Notes under the pieces: model-generated
Told to the model about the DNA's origin: nothing
The model's database searches: none
The model's input: only the letters and a program-made list of their open reading frames with translations
Assembly (NCBI GenBank): GCA_020086605.1
Contig: JACBWW010000008.1
Span: 15,774,714-15,838,713, forward strand
DNA length: 64,000 nucleotides
Reading direction: 5' to 3'
From: Lanius collurio
Lineage: Eukaryota > Chordata > Aves > Passeriformes > Laniidae
In this document: one piece after another, positions 50,454-62,060 of the stretch
Numbering within the stretch: position 1 is the stretch's first letter
Layout of the letters: the number at the start of each line of letters is the position of its first letter
Translations under genes and position numbers: made by a program

Positions 50454-53400
50454 CTGCAAAGAAATAGAAAAAAAAAATATGTAACTGTACTGTTTAAAAT
50501 GCTTATCTTCATTAAAAGAAAAAACATCTTCAACTAAACATTATAATGCATTTGGGGAAAAAAATATCCCAAAGATCTTAAGGTAACTAATATGGTAACT
50601 GAAAAGAAGTATTTTGCAAGTGCCAGATTTGTGTCTGGCTGTGTAAGAAAGCCATCCTCCTCTTGAACAGCTCACACCACCTCCAACCACTCTCACACAA
50701 GAAGCATTTTTTTATAGCGGTCCCCTCTCAAGGTGCAAGGGCTCATACTTAAGCTCACTCAACCTTCCATAAAGCAGCAGCAGCCTTTCTGCAGTTGTGA
50801 ACTACCTGATCTGGAAACCTACTCTAGGCAGCAACCTGCTCCTCAAACGTTGTTCTTTAACAATTTTTCCCTACATCCATGTCAGCAGTCACTAGATGGC
50901 ACTGCACTATAAACAAACTGTAAACCACTGCCCAGTCCAGGGAAATAATAACAAACAGATTTATCAAAGCCAGTGAGAAAGAAATTAAATTATCCTGTTT
51001 ATAAAAGAAGCATTCATTTACACTGACTTTGAAGTTAAGTGGAAATACAGATCCTTGTTCATCAAACTGGGTTCCTGTCATCATTCCCACACAACATTTT
51101 AGCTGCCTGGTCTTGACAATACATCTAATGTCTCAATATTTGATTAAATCCACAAAAACAACACAAAATGCGTGGGAGCAAATACAAAGAAAGTACGAAA
51201 AAGAAGGATATGTAAGTATATAAAGTAGTAAAAGTTTAACAACCATCCTTCTTCTTAAAGTGCTGCAGTGGCATAGTGTCATTATTTTGAAAAATGCTTC
51301 AAATTTTTTTTCTGCAATATTTAAACCCTAATTCTCACTACAATTTTTTAGGAAGCCAAGCATATCTAAGTCTTAATTTTTTTACAGTTCATGTACAAAG
51401 ACTTATCAGCCAGAAAATCTACACATCACCTGCATACCTGACTCCTTCATCCTCTGAAAGGAAGGAGTTGAGCTCACCAGAAACACTGATGAAGCTGCAC
51501 AGCAAAGCCCATTTTTGCTTACAGTTAATCCCACAGCAATGTACTGTCTTCCCTACAAAGCATTTTGAATCTCATGTTTAGTTCCCTACGTATTTAATAT
51601 TTCAGGTTAGTTATTGTTTGGGGGTTTGTTTTAAAGGTTTCCTTAATCAAATCTGCAGTTCATTGGAAGTGTACGTACACTCCTAAAGCATCGAGAAATG
51701 CCATTGATTTCTGATTCTGCTTCTTCAGTATATTAAGGCTCATTCATGTTCATAATAGACACTGAAGTATTTGGTTAACTCACAGCCCCTGCCTTTAGCA
51801 ATTTCCTGAAATGAGCAAGTTTGGGCTCACAAAAAATATTTACTTAACCATTGTTACTATTTATCTTTCACAAACACAGGCATATGACAAATATTTGTAA
51901 TTACAACTTCTAAGATATGTTGCAAGGTGAATTTACAAATTAAATACAAACTACTCTTTTAAAAAGGAGGCAACTGACAATAGCTGGCTTCTAAAAAACA
52001 CCATTTTGAGAGTCTTTCATGTATGTCTAAAAGCAAATACTCAAACTGCTTATAGATGGATGGATCCCCGAGATTCTTTAGTTCTAGACTCCAAATGATG
52101 CCTGGTTATAGGTGAGTTATTGGCAAAAAATCATGCTCTTTCTTAAAACAGATTCACACTTCAAAGTAACCAACCATCTTTTAAATCTTTTTTTCCCTGA
52201 ACAAAGGTTCATCTTTTCAACTTTTAAATGACAGAAGGTGGGATAAAAAAAAAATCAATACATGCACTAAGCTCCCTACACATGAACATTTAAGCCAAGG
52301 TAACAGAATTTTGCATCTTCCACCCTCTCATCTTTTCCCTTTTTAACCTTTAAATACCATAAACGTATTCAACCTTTATGTTTGTTTAAGTGACTCCCAC
52401 AATAAATAGACTTGTACATTCTACAACATGCTGTCTGATTTAAAGTCATTATTTCCAATTAAGCTGTGCTCCATTTTCACAGCTTTCAGGGTTTCAGAAG
52501 AAATTTTAAGACAGCACTATTAAGTACAGACCAGCACAGTATCATCTAGGTCTTCAGCTCATAATTAAGATGCTTTCCCAGCTTCAGAAAAGCATGTTTG
52601 AGAGCTAAGACAGTTTAAGTATTAGCCCCCATTAGCTCATAGTTTTAACACCAATGCCCTGCCAGCATTCTCTTGCCCCCTTGTTGCTAAGTGACTCTAT
52701 CACACAAAGAGACATTTATAAGGTCTAATACTACAAAGAAACAACCTAGAACTACAAGATTTAGTATTTTCATATTTATGGCCAACTCCTGCTTCACAGG
52801 AACAATTACACATATATCAACAGAGCATATCCGGAAGCTATCCAAAGACTCACTTTTGCTTCCAAAGGCCCAAAATAACCTAAGAGCAAGTAAAATTTGT
52901 ATTTGACAGGAGTCTGTACATTCTAACTAATACTGCAGTAAACCAAGAAGAGCAGACAAGGATATACCCTTTAACAGCCTTGACATAACAGCTCTGGATG
53001 CCTGGGAAATATGAGAGACTGCAGAAAGTATCCAGGCTTGCAAGCTCCCTTCCTGTGCTACTCTCAAAGAACGGACAGCAACATGTACCAGAACTAGAGA
53101 GGTTTTATAGCCCCCATTAAAACCTCACATCAAGCAAAGGTCTTTGCAGCAGATGAAGAGGCTTTCTACCCTCAACGGAACTGCCTTCCCATCCTGCCAG
53201 CCACAGCATTCAAGTCCAAGGAAACAAACAGAAAACATTAGATCCTGCTTCCTTGGAACACAAATTTGATTCTGAAGATGCATAACTTGTTACATATTCA
53301 AATTTTAAAAAGTGGTTAATTCAGTCAAAAAGACACTGCCATCATTCTGTAAGAAGATTATATCAAATTCAAGTAAATAACTAATAGCAAGACCTATTCA

Positions 53401-53640
53401 AATTTGTTGATACTTATTTGAAAGACCTCCTGGGAACCTGAATACCGTTTAAGTTCAGGTTGAGCTTCTTACCAGGTACAGATTAGAAACTTCTGTCCAC
53501 AGGACAACATTAAAGCAACTATCCAGAGGACAGTTGAAATTCTACGAGAGATATTTTAAATAATTTTACTTAAGCTGCTTCTACTCAGCACTCAGTTTTG
53601 CCCATTATTATCACTCTACTGGTATTTACTTCAGACTTAC

Positions 53641-53800
53641 CAGCTATATGGGCATGCGCTGATGTTGCACGGCATGCAAACGCAACAGGATAACCAGGGA
53701 TTGGTTGGTTCCCCTTTTTAATCTGACAAATTTGCTTGACAGCAAGTTGCAAGGAATTCAACAGCTGTAACCCTGCAGGCAGTTTCGAACAGACACGCAT
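53641..53800 (-). CDS. Candidate alternative 5' exon (unconfirmed)
   Basis: On the minus strand an ATG opens a 53-codon frame (MRVCSKLPAGLQLLNS...) that runs straight into a strong donor, GCTG followed by GTAAGT. The flank has seven CpGs in about 230 bp, against a strongly CpG-poor background, and a GGGCGTGGC (KLF/Sp-type) box about 75 bp upstream of the ATG. The exit phase is 1. Spliced to exon A it would hit TGA at once; spliced to exon B it stays in frame and would give a MAST4 variant with a different N-terminus that skips exon A. It could instead be a non-coding first exon or a chance ORF. A second, out-of-frame ATG lies four bases upstream, which weakens the coding case. No homologue is recognised. 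Confidence 0.28.
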
Positions 53801-55483
53801 TCATGTTACACCTTGAGGATCTGGCTATTCCATGCTCTGCCCACCGTCTTATTACTGCACTCAGGCTGCAGCCACGCCCTTCTCTCAACACCCTTTGAAA
53901 AGAAATGTTAGTGACCTCAGGAGCACTGGGATAACAGAAGTTTTTTTCAGCTAAAAAATGGTAACAGTGAAAAATGAAAACTGTGAAAACAAGTGTATTT
54001 GAGTACCCTGTATCTTAAGTACAAGGAGGGGTTAAGTTAGCCTTAGAGTGTATACAGGCTGCTTAGAGAGGGATTTTTAATCAGTACACATCTCACCACC
54101 AGTCTCTGCTGTTAATATTCACAATGCATGGATAGTTAACTTATTTAAAAGCTTCCCTCCCTCAACATTAAATAATACCTTCTCAACAAAGGCACTTCGA
54201 AAGACAGAAAACACACAGCAAACATCAACTTATGAAAGACATACACAACATTTACTTCTTCCAATCTGTTTTTCCATACATTTAATAAAAAAATCTTCCT
54301 GCTTATGTCATAGGTATGAAGAATTTTTACAGAAGCACCGCAAAATTTAGGAAATAGGAGCTTTAACAAAACCCTACTTGCTTCCCTCACACTATGAACC
54401 TTACAAAAATGAACAGGGAGTAGTATTAGAGAAGAATGGTTTAAACACTGCATAGAACTGAATATCAAAATATCTTTACGATAGATTTCTATACATAGAT
54501 TTAGAGATCCTATAGAAACATGGATGGAATTTTAGTGATAGTCTCCTTCAGTTATACAGGAATCAATTTGTTCTCAAACAATTTTTTTCTGTATGTTCAA
54601 GCTATTAATTTTCTGTGTGAATAGAATCAGATATATTCCTCTGAAGAAAATTATTCCCATACTGTATGATGGACTTTTAACAGCTCACCTACTCAGAAAG
54701 GATTATAGTAATATTTTTTAAAACCTCAGTAGCATTAAATCCACCTATCTACCATCATGTATTTATTCTAAAGCTAGAATGAATTCTATGCTTGATAATT
54801 GTATCATCAAAAAGTCACATCAAGTTCGTCAGCTCACATATCCTTATGAAAATTAAGGACACAACAACTGATTCAAAATAAGACCTTGCATCAGTGTTTA
54901 GGAGCACAATTTGAGCTGAGTACATAATGAGGAGTGAGGCAGTCAGATGGAAAATGCATTTCAGGAGAGAAAATCTGTGGTACAAGGTGAATGAAGCTAA
55001 GAGAACACACTCACACTCATAAGACCAGGATAAAGAAAATAAACTGTTCTGGGCTGCTGAGATCTGTTGCAAAATGGAGCATCTTTTCTCAATAAAAATT
55101 ATATTGAAATGAGAACTGAACTCATCTGATCAGCTCCACATTTTTTTGCAACACCCACTACAGATTCACTGTCCAAAATACTTCATTTCCAACCTCCCCC
55201 AATTGATCCACAGGCATTATTTCTACTTCCCACCAAAACTGGGAAAGAGTCGTCAAGTATTCAGTCTTAAAAATATGAAGATGTTCTATTAAGCAATTCC
55301 ATTTCTTCCTCCTGAATTCAGCACAACTTCTCTCTACCTCAGATCATGCTCTGTATGCATATTCAGTCCTAAAGTTTCCATTGAAGGGCTGTGCACCATC
55401 ACCCTTTTTACATCTCCCCCAGTCAGGCAACAATCCAAAAAAAAGAGAAGCATTACCTGAAAACTCTCACATATAGTAGAAAG

Positions 55484-55522
55484 TATATAGTATAGTAGAG
55501 CTATATAAGAGTATACTATATA
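55484..55522. repeat. AT-rich hairpin, 11-bp arms
   Basis: TATATAGTATA (55484-55494) is the exact inverse complement of TATACTATATA (55512-55522), with a 17-base loop. It is framed by a 13-bp direct repeat, TCTCACATATAGT, at 55465 and 55523. Confidence 0.9.
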
Positions 55523-57418
55523 TCTCACATATAGTCAAAAGCAGAAAATAATCAGTGTAGTTCTACTGTTTAGGGTTTTTTTCCATTATTAACCCAAAGA
55601 CCTGAAAGAAAATTGCTCTAATAAGTATGTTGTCAAGAAACATGACAAACTGTAGATGTTTAAAGAAGTGAGAAAGCATCATACTCCAGGTCCTATGCAG
55701 ATAAAAGAATAGAAGCCTCCCTGGTGTTGAAGAGAGATTCAGTCACTCAGCAAAAACTCTCATTGTAAAATTAAAGGCTTAAGAGGAGCATGGCTTCACA
55801 AACCTTACAAATCCCTACTGTCTCTTGCATCTTCAAACACAAGCTATGCAAGAAGCAAGCTAGCTAAGACCCACTACTAGTTCAACAGTGATTAACCCCT
55901 TACACTCCTAGTAGTCTGCTTTGATATAAATCAATCTGTTTCTTCATGTTATTTACACTGAGTTCCTCTCAGCATGCTGCCTCTCTGTCTGACTTCTTTG
56001 CAAGCATTTTAAGCACAGTTGCTGGAACACAACAGCCCAGCAAAAATTTATTTTTTTGAGGCAAGCTATACAAACTTACTTTAGCTGGGCATAGGGGAGA
56101 GGTATGTGCTTATCATTTAAATACTCTCCTTAAGTCTAATTACCTTTGGCACAGATATGTGAGTTTTGATTAGCTGCACCGACACAGAGAGCAACACTGA
56201 ATATAATCTTATTAACAGATAGGATCGTACCTTCCAAAAGCATCTTAGAATTCATTTTAAAATACATTTTAGTCAATTAAGAGCATAGTGCAGTTTAGTT
56301 ACTCCAGATACTCGACAAGAATGCAGTAGCACCAGATTAGACTTGAAGAGGAAAAGCTACAGTGGTGTAGCATAGGTACCAGAGAAGTCTGTCTTACAGT
56401 ACCATCACAAGCAGAGGTGCAACCAAATTTCCACCAATGTCCTGCAGTAACTCATGTCTGCAACACACGAGTCCACTGCTTTTGGTCACAACAACATCAG
56501 CTTTTGAAGGATTCTGCATGTGGGTGCAATCTGAGCAATCTAGGACTATGAGTGTCCACAAACCTGTATCAAATACATCCGCTGAACAAGACTGTCAGCA
56601 GCTCCAATTAAATCAGCTGATGGTTGAAATACTCTACATTCCCTTTACCTACAAGCAATATTAATCCACCTTAGTTTTGAGTATTGTTTGGAGAACTATG
56701 AAACTATTCTGAATATTCACAGCTCTCCGAGCAGCCTCTGCAGAACAAAGAGCCACAAATAATTTACCACACAGAGATAAAAGGAAGCTTCTCCAAAAAC
56801 TAGCACCACTTCCAAGAAGCCATGGATAATGAAGGCAAAGAGTGGATACAAAGGAAGACTCAACAGGCCATAAGGATTTCAATGGACAGGAAAGATCCCA
56901 TGTCTTGCCCCGTTTCCTAACACAATTCCTCAAAAACAAGCAGATATTTTTTCCACCACCATAGATCAAGAAGGGAGGTGACTATTTATCCCACATTTCT
57001 CCATGAGAAAGGTCTTGTTCAGCTTGGGCTGAAAGATCTTCCTAGTTCTCCAGTCTATGGCATGTGTCATTCTAGTCCTAGACTTCAAGCCTTGGATTAT
57101 CTCACTTCCCCCCATGACCTCCAGTTTCCTTGTTAGGACAGCAACACCAGTCCGTCAGCTACAGCAGAGACAGAAAGTAAGATCCTAGGCTCACTGTGAA
57201 TTGAAATGGATTAGAGACAGAAAAGATCTTGTTTACAGGCAAATTTGCTAATCATTCATACAGCAGCACTTGATTTACACATGACTGCAACCTGCAAAGG
57301 GCACTGCAAACATGTCCTTAGCACAGTAAAGAAACCCACAGCAAAACTCTGTGATTCACAAAGCATCACTTCTAACCATTGTATTTATTGATTTTACATC
57401 CCACACATATGCAGGGAT

Positions 57419-57490
57419 GCTTATAACTAAAAGTCACTATTCAAAACTATAACTAAAAGTGCTTATAACTAAAAGTCACTATTCAAAACT
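57419..57490 (+). repeat. Tandem duplication, 42-bp period
   Basis: An identical 30-bp block starts at 57419 and at 57461. The 12 bases between (ATAACTAAAAGT) repeat part of the block again, so the array holds about two and a third units. The perfect identity suggests recent origin. Confidence 0.95.
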
Positions 57491-58138
57491 GTCCAGTTTA
57501 TTATGCTGAACACACAATGTTGCATAAATAAAGAGAAGCAGCAAACAAAGTCATGATGTTTTTCCATAGCATCTCACCCATCATATCCGAGATAGTAAAG
57601 AAACATTTTAAGAATTCTACTAAGGATCAATAGAGACAAAACCACATTATCTTGCTACCCACTCCCCACTCATTCTAGAAATGCAAATCCACACTTAAAA
57701 CAATGGTATTTTTCTTGAAAACATATCTGATGTCTGGTCAATTAAAAGCATATAAATACAACTCAGACAAATCTGAAGTACTAGCTATAGCTATGTTAAA
57801 AAAAAATCAGCTTGCATCCAAAGCTTTTTCAGAAACATATTTATACACAATTGCACAGAAAAGGAAGCACAGCCTTTACAGTATTCTGCAAGGCCAAAAA
57901 GTGGCCTATAAATATGCATGCTCACTGCTGTCTGAGCCAATTATTACTTTACCCTTGTTAAGATGGAACAGTTTTGTTCCAATATGACAGCGTCCTTCAG
58001 TTCTGGAAAGCTCCTGTGTGCTGCACTTGTACATACAAACTGAGAGATAGACTGCTCCCTTTCCAGGAAACAAAGGAAGCAACAGTATCTGTATTGAAGG
58101 CACTGCCTCCAATAACTCAGCCTGCCCTCAGTCTCCTT

Positions 58139-59157
58139 GTATTTACACACCCAGCTTTAACAAATATCAAAAGATTAACAAATAGCAGGTTCTGCAGACA
58201 TCCTATCAGGACCTAAAAACAAGAGCAAAAACCAGAACAGAGTTCTAAATATAGTTCAACCCATGGTTAAAAGGGATCACATAGGGCACTTTACTTATGG
58301 GTAGCGTCCTCGCTTTTTCATATTATTCTGACAGTCATAACGATATCTTCTCAAGAATGTACATGATGTGCTAAGGCCTTTTGCTTCTGACAAAAAATAT
58401 CATTTCCAAACTAGGAAAAACTGTCAGCACTCTCAAAAAGTCAAAGAACCACAAACAGGCTGCCAGCCAGGATGAAGCTACAGCAGCTCAACAGGTCAGC
58501 CCTACTAGGAAGAACACAGAGGAACCAGATCCAGCACAGCAGATTCTGTGAGGAAGTCTGTTTGAGAAGTGGACTAAAAAACAGCGTGAAGACAGAGAGC
58601 AGTGTCCCAGGGGTCTGCCAAACCCACTCACCTCTGCTGCAAGGAAAAAAAAAAAATCCCACTTTCTGAGTGGTACAGCTCCTCTAAGCACTGCCCAGGC
58701 ATCATGAAGCTTGCTCATGTACATTACCTTTGCTTCCACAGTTTTCAAAAGGGATCTGACAAAAGAAGATTAAAAAGGCAAACCCACCCTTATCGGCCCA
58801 GATGTGCAGCAGTGCGTGCCATTGCTATTGCAGCAGGAAGGATACTCCCTTCCTGCCCCTGTCCTGATGGCCATCTTGTCAGGAAAAAGCATTCCATGGT
58901 GTTGAAATTTGCTGTGACTACTGTCACATCTGCCTGTTGCAAAAGACCCAGAGAAAAGCCAGGAGGCAGCAAGAGAAAGCTGGCAGAAGCATCCGATCCA
59001 GTCTGGGGGGAAATCAAGGACACAACCCAACCACAAACCTGATGGGTGGTTCCTGGGGTCTGGGAAACACCTTTGCTGGGGCAAAGTGTCAAGATCTGGA
59101 AACCCGCAGCAGAAAAAAAACATGCACACACACACAGTATTTACACACCCAGCTTTA
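58139..59157. repeat. 21-bp direct repeats 1 kb apart
   Basis: An identical 21-mer beginning GTATTTACACACCCAG lies at 58139-58159 and 59137-59157. The 977 bp between end in an A-run and a (CA)n stretch. The pair could be target duplications of an insertion or a remnant of a duplication. Neither the inserted segment nor the 183-codon minus frame at 58770-59321 is recognised. Confidence 0.5.
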
Positions 59158-60619
59158 GCATAGCAAGACACTTCAGGTTTAAGGACCTGACCTTTCCAGC
59201 AGGCCCATGGACACTGAGGAGCAGCAGTGGCTGATCCCCACTGTGTCCCCACAAAGAAACTACTTGGAAGGGCAGGGAAGAGCCAGTTGCAAAAATCACG
59301 TCTTCCTAATACTAAGCACACACTTTAGAGGGTTGTTTTGTCACTGGTTTATGTACTTTAAGAAGTGGAAGAGAACAAAGAAAACAAAGTTTTCAGCTAA
59401 AACAGCAGGAACCAGCAAATTTAAACAAAAGTTATTAATACTGTGACAATGTACTATTTTCTTACCTTCCCCTGCAGAAAGCCATCTCTTTGGCAGTTTT
59501 TTGTTCTTCAGTTTTCTATGGCTGTATTCATTTTCTTATTATCATATGCAGAGCCATTAGTAGCATTAGCTATGCACTATGCTCTGCTCTAGATAAAGAT
59601 ATTAAACTAGCCACACTGAGTATTTCCTTCATTTCTCAATGAAAGCAGGAATTAGCTACACAGCAAACTGAAAAGAACTTTGATATTTTAGACACTATAG
59701 GCAGAATTTTCATCCTTAATTATTTTAATAATCCTTTTTACAGGTCAACAAATCCATGACAAATGCATGGAAATATGTACTTATGCTCTGTGCATTTGAA
59801 GGCATCCAAACACACACCTTTTTCAAACCTCTCCAATGCTTTGGCTCTTTAAATAATAGGATGAAAATTTAGAAAAACTAACCTTCAAAGTCACTTTCAA
59901 ATGAAAAAAAAAATAATTGAAATACATAAGAAAGAAGCCTATTCATCTTCATCAGCTGTTGACACCATCATCATTTGTCTCATGGAAAAAAATAATTCAG
60001 AGGAGAATACATATACTCTGAAAAGAGGCGGTGTGTTGTGAGGTTTTTGTTATACCATGAATACTAATGAAGGAAAAGCAGTTTAGTTCTTTATAAAATC
60101 TATTTCCATTCACACTCACCAATGAAATCCTAGACTACCTATAAAGGTTTCATTTATTCTATCACATTGGAAGTCTCAGAAAACTAATCGTTTATTCAAG
60201 TCTATCTGCTCCATCCATGCTCAATTAGGTCTCACTTTTCCCTCAGTTACAGCAAAATTAAAAATAAAAACACAAGCTGAAACATTCCTGGTTCAACTGA
60301 CTAGCTCCCCATAACAAACCACTTCGAAAAACTATTGTTTCAAGCACAGCAAGAGCTTCTGGGCCATAATGCAGCATTTGAGGGACCTTCTCAGCAACTT
60401 AAAAAATTCCTACTCATTAACTTACTCTTCTGACTAATGGAAAACACATTTGAAATGAAGCTTTCTAGTAAGAATTGTGTTAAGAACTAGTAAGTGATAT
60501 TAAGTATAACAGGGCATTCCAGCCACAGGAAATCACAAGTACCTCACTGTCAGAGACTGAAATATAATAGTTTATGGTCTGAACATTTTCATGAAGGACT
60601 TTTAAAACTGTACTACAAA

Positions 60620-61290
60620 AGCTGCAGAGAAGACTACTGAACCCTGAATGGGGCTCTGAGAGGCCCTGGACTGCTCGCTGATGAAGGTAAGATGAATTAA
60701 CAACTCAGGGCTGAGGACATTCACAAAGCACAGGCTTAACACCTCAGGAGTGGAGATCACAGGATGAAGCTGCAGCAGCTTATCAGCTGCCAGGCTCACA
60801 CGGACCCTCGGACCCTTGCACCAAAAGGTGGAGGGAGAGAGGCTTAAGATGTGTCTTGGAAAAACCTCTGATCAGGACCCCCAAATGGGTCCCCAGACCC
60901 TACACCAGAGATGATGCAACAGACCCTCAGTGTTGCAAGGGTCAGTGCCAAACCAGCCCCCTGCAAGGGAGGCACCTGGGCATTCCCACCTGCCAACAGC
61001 ATGTATTAACCCATGGCATTCTGTACTCTTCAGCCTGTGGCCACGTGTGGCAGCAACGGGGGACCCTCACCACCAGCAGGGCAGATGGAGGGGAGCAACG
61101 AGACGTCTTTGGGACTCTCAGATGGGTGATGTGCTTCCACCTAACCCCTGTCACCTCTCCCTGTCCCCCAACCCCGAGGCACACTTCTTTCTCTCTTTCT
61201 TTTCTCTTTCCTTCTCCTTGCCTCTTTTACAATTAAATAAAATACATCAATTTTTTGGCAGCAACATCTAATCTCGTTTGGTTTTAATCT
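60620..61290 (+). mobile_element. Possible LTR-like element (boundaries unknown)
   Basis: A GC-richer, CpG-containing block of about 650 bp in AT-rich intron, ending in a long pyrimidine run (CTTTCTCTCTTTCTTTTC), then AATAAA at 61236-61241, a T-rich stretch and GGCAGCAACA. This is the usual 3' part of an avian LTR. Just after it TAATCTCGTTT occurs twice. No internal ORF with homology. Confidence 0.42.
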
Positions 61291-61729
61291 CGTTTTTGGG
61301 TACATTTTGAACCTTCTAAGCTCTTTCCAGTTTATACATACAGACTTGATTTTCTTTGCTCCTCTGGGTTTAGACCAGATCTCAACACTTATAAAAATAG
61401 GTAATCTTCACACATAATAATTTAAAAAAAATTATTTCAATTTATCATTCTTTATTTAGACCATTAAAATACTAAATAATCCATTTTGCCATGTAAAGCT
61501 TCAAATTCAGCATCACTTTCATTAGGAATAACATATCAAAGGGAATCACAACACATATATGCAAGGCAGGTACAAAACAAAAGAGAGAAACCCATGACAA
61601 AAAATGAGCTTGGAGTAAAAGGTTCTCAGCATGTAATGGAGCTGAAGTTGATCCATAAATCAATGCAGGCTGAAAGCAAGATTATTAATGTGAAGGGATT
61701 GCATTGTTAATTTACAGTCTGATTGAGAA

Positions 61730-62060
61730 AAGAAATGTTTTATTTGATCAATGTACTAGTGATGTGCATGTGTGAACTTGAGCACAAATTAGTGATAATT
61801 ACTGGTAGGTGTATCTCCTCGTATTTTTTAATTAAGCTTAACAAGCAGCAGGGACACATCTAGAATATGCAGGTTTTTCCTGAGTTTGCCTTTAACACGC
61901 TCCTAAGTTTTTAAATAATGCAGCCTCGCCACAAGAGACCTTGCAGACAAGGGCTTTTTGATCTCTTTCTTCCCGTTCAGTGCTGAGAAAGACAGCACGC
62001 GCGGTTACCGAACAATAGCTACCATGAAAAACCCTTTTCCTGAACTCGTTTGAAAGTGAA
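61730..62060. promoter_or_regulatory. Candidate conserved non-coding segment
   Basis: Unusual for its surroundings in keeping several CpGs (CACGCGCGGTTACCGAAC at about 62 kb) together with AT-rich homeodomain-like words (AATTAAGCTTAA, GATAATTACTGG). No ORF or repeat explains it. Confidence 0.25.

Noticed and set aside
54495..54620. Possible old CR1 relic
   Set aside because: Only a vague similarity to ancient CR1 ends; too decayed to call.
58770..59321. 183-codon minus-strand frame
   Set aside because: Cys/Phe-rich translation with no domain, no splice pair and simple-repeat-derived stretches; kept only as context for the 21-bp repeats.
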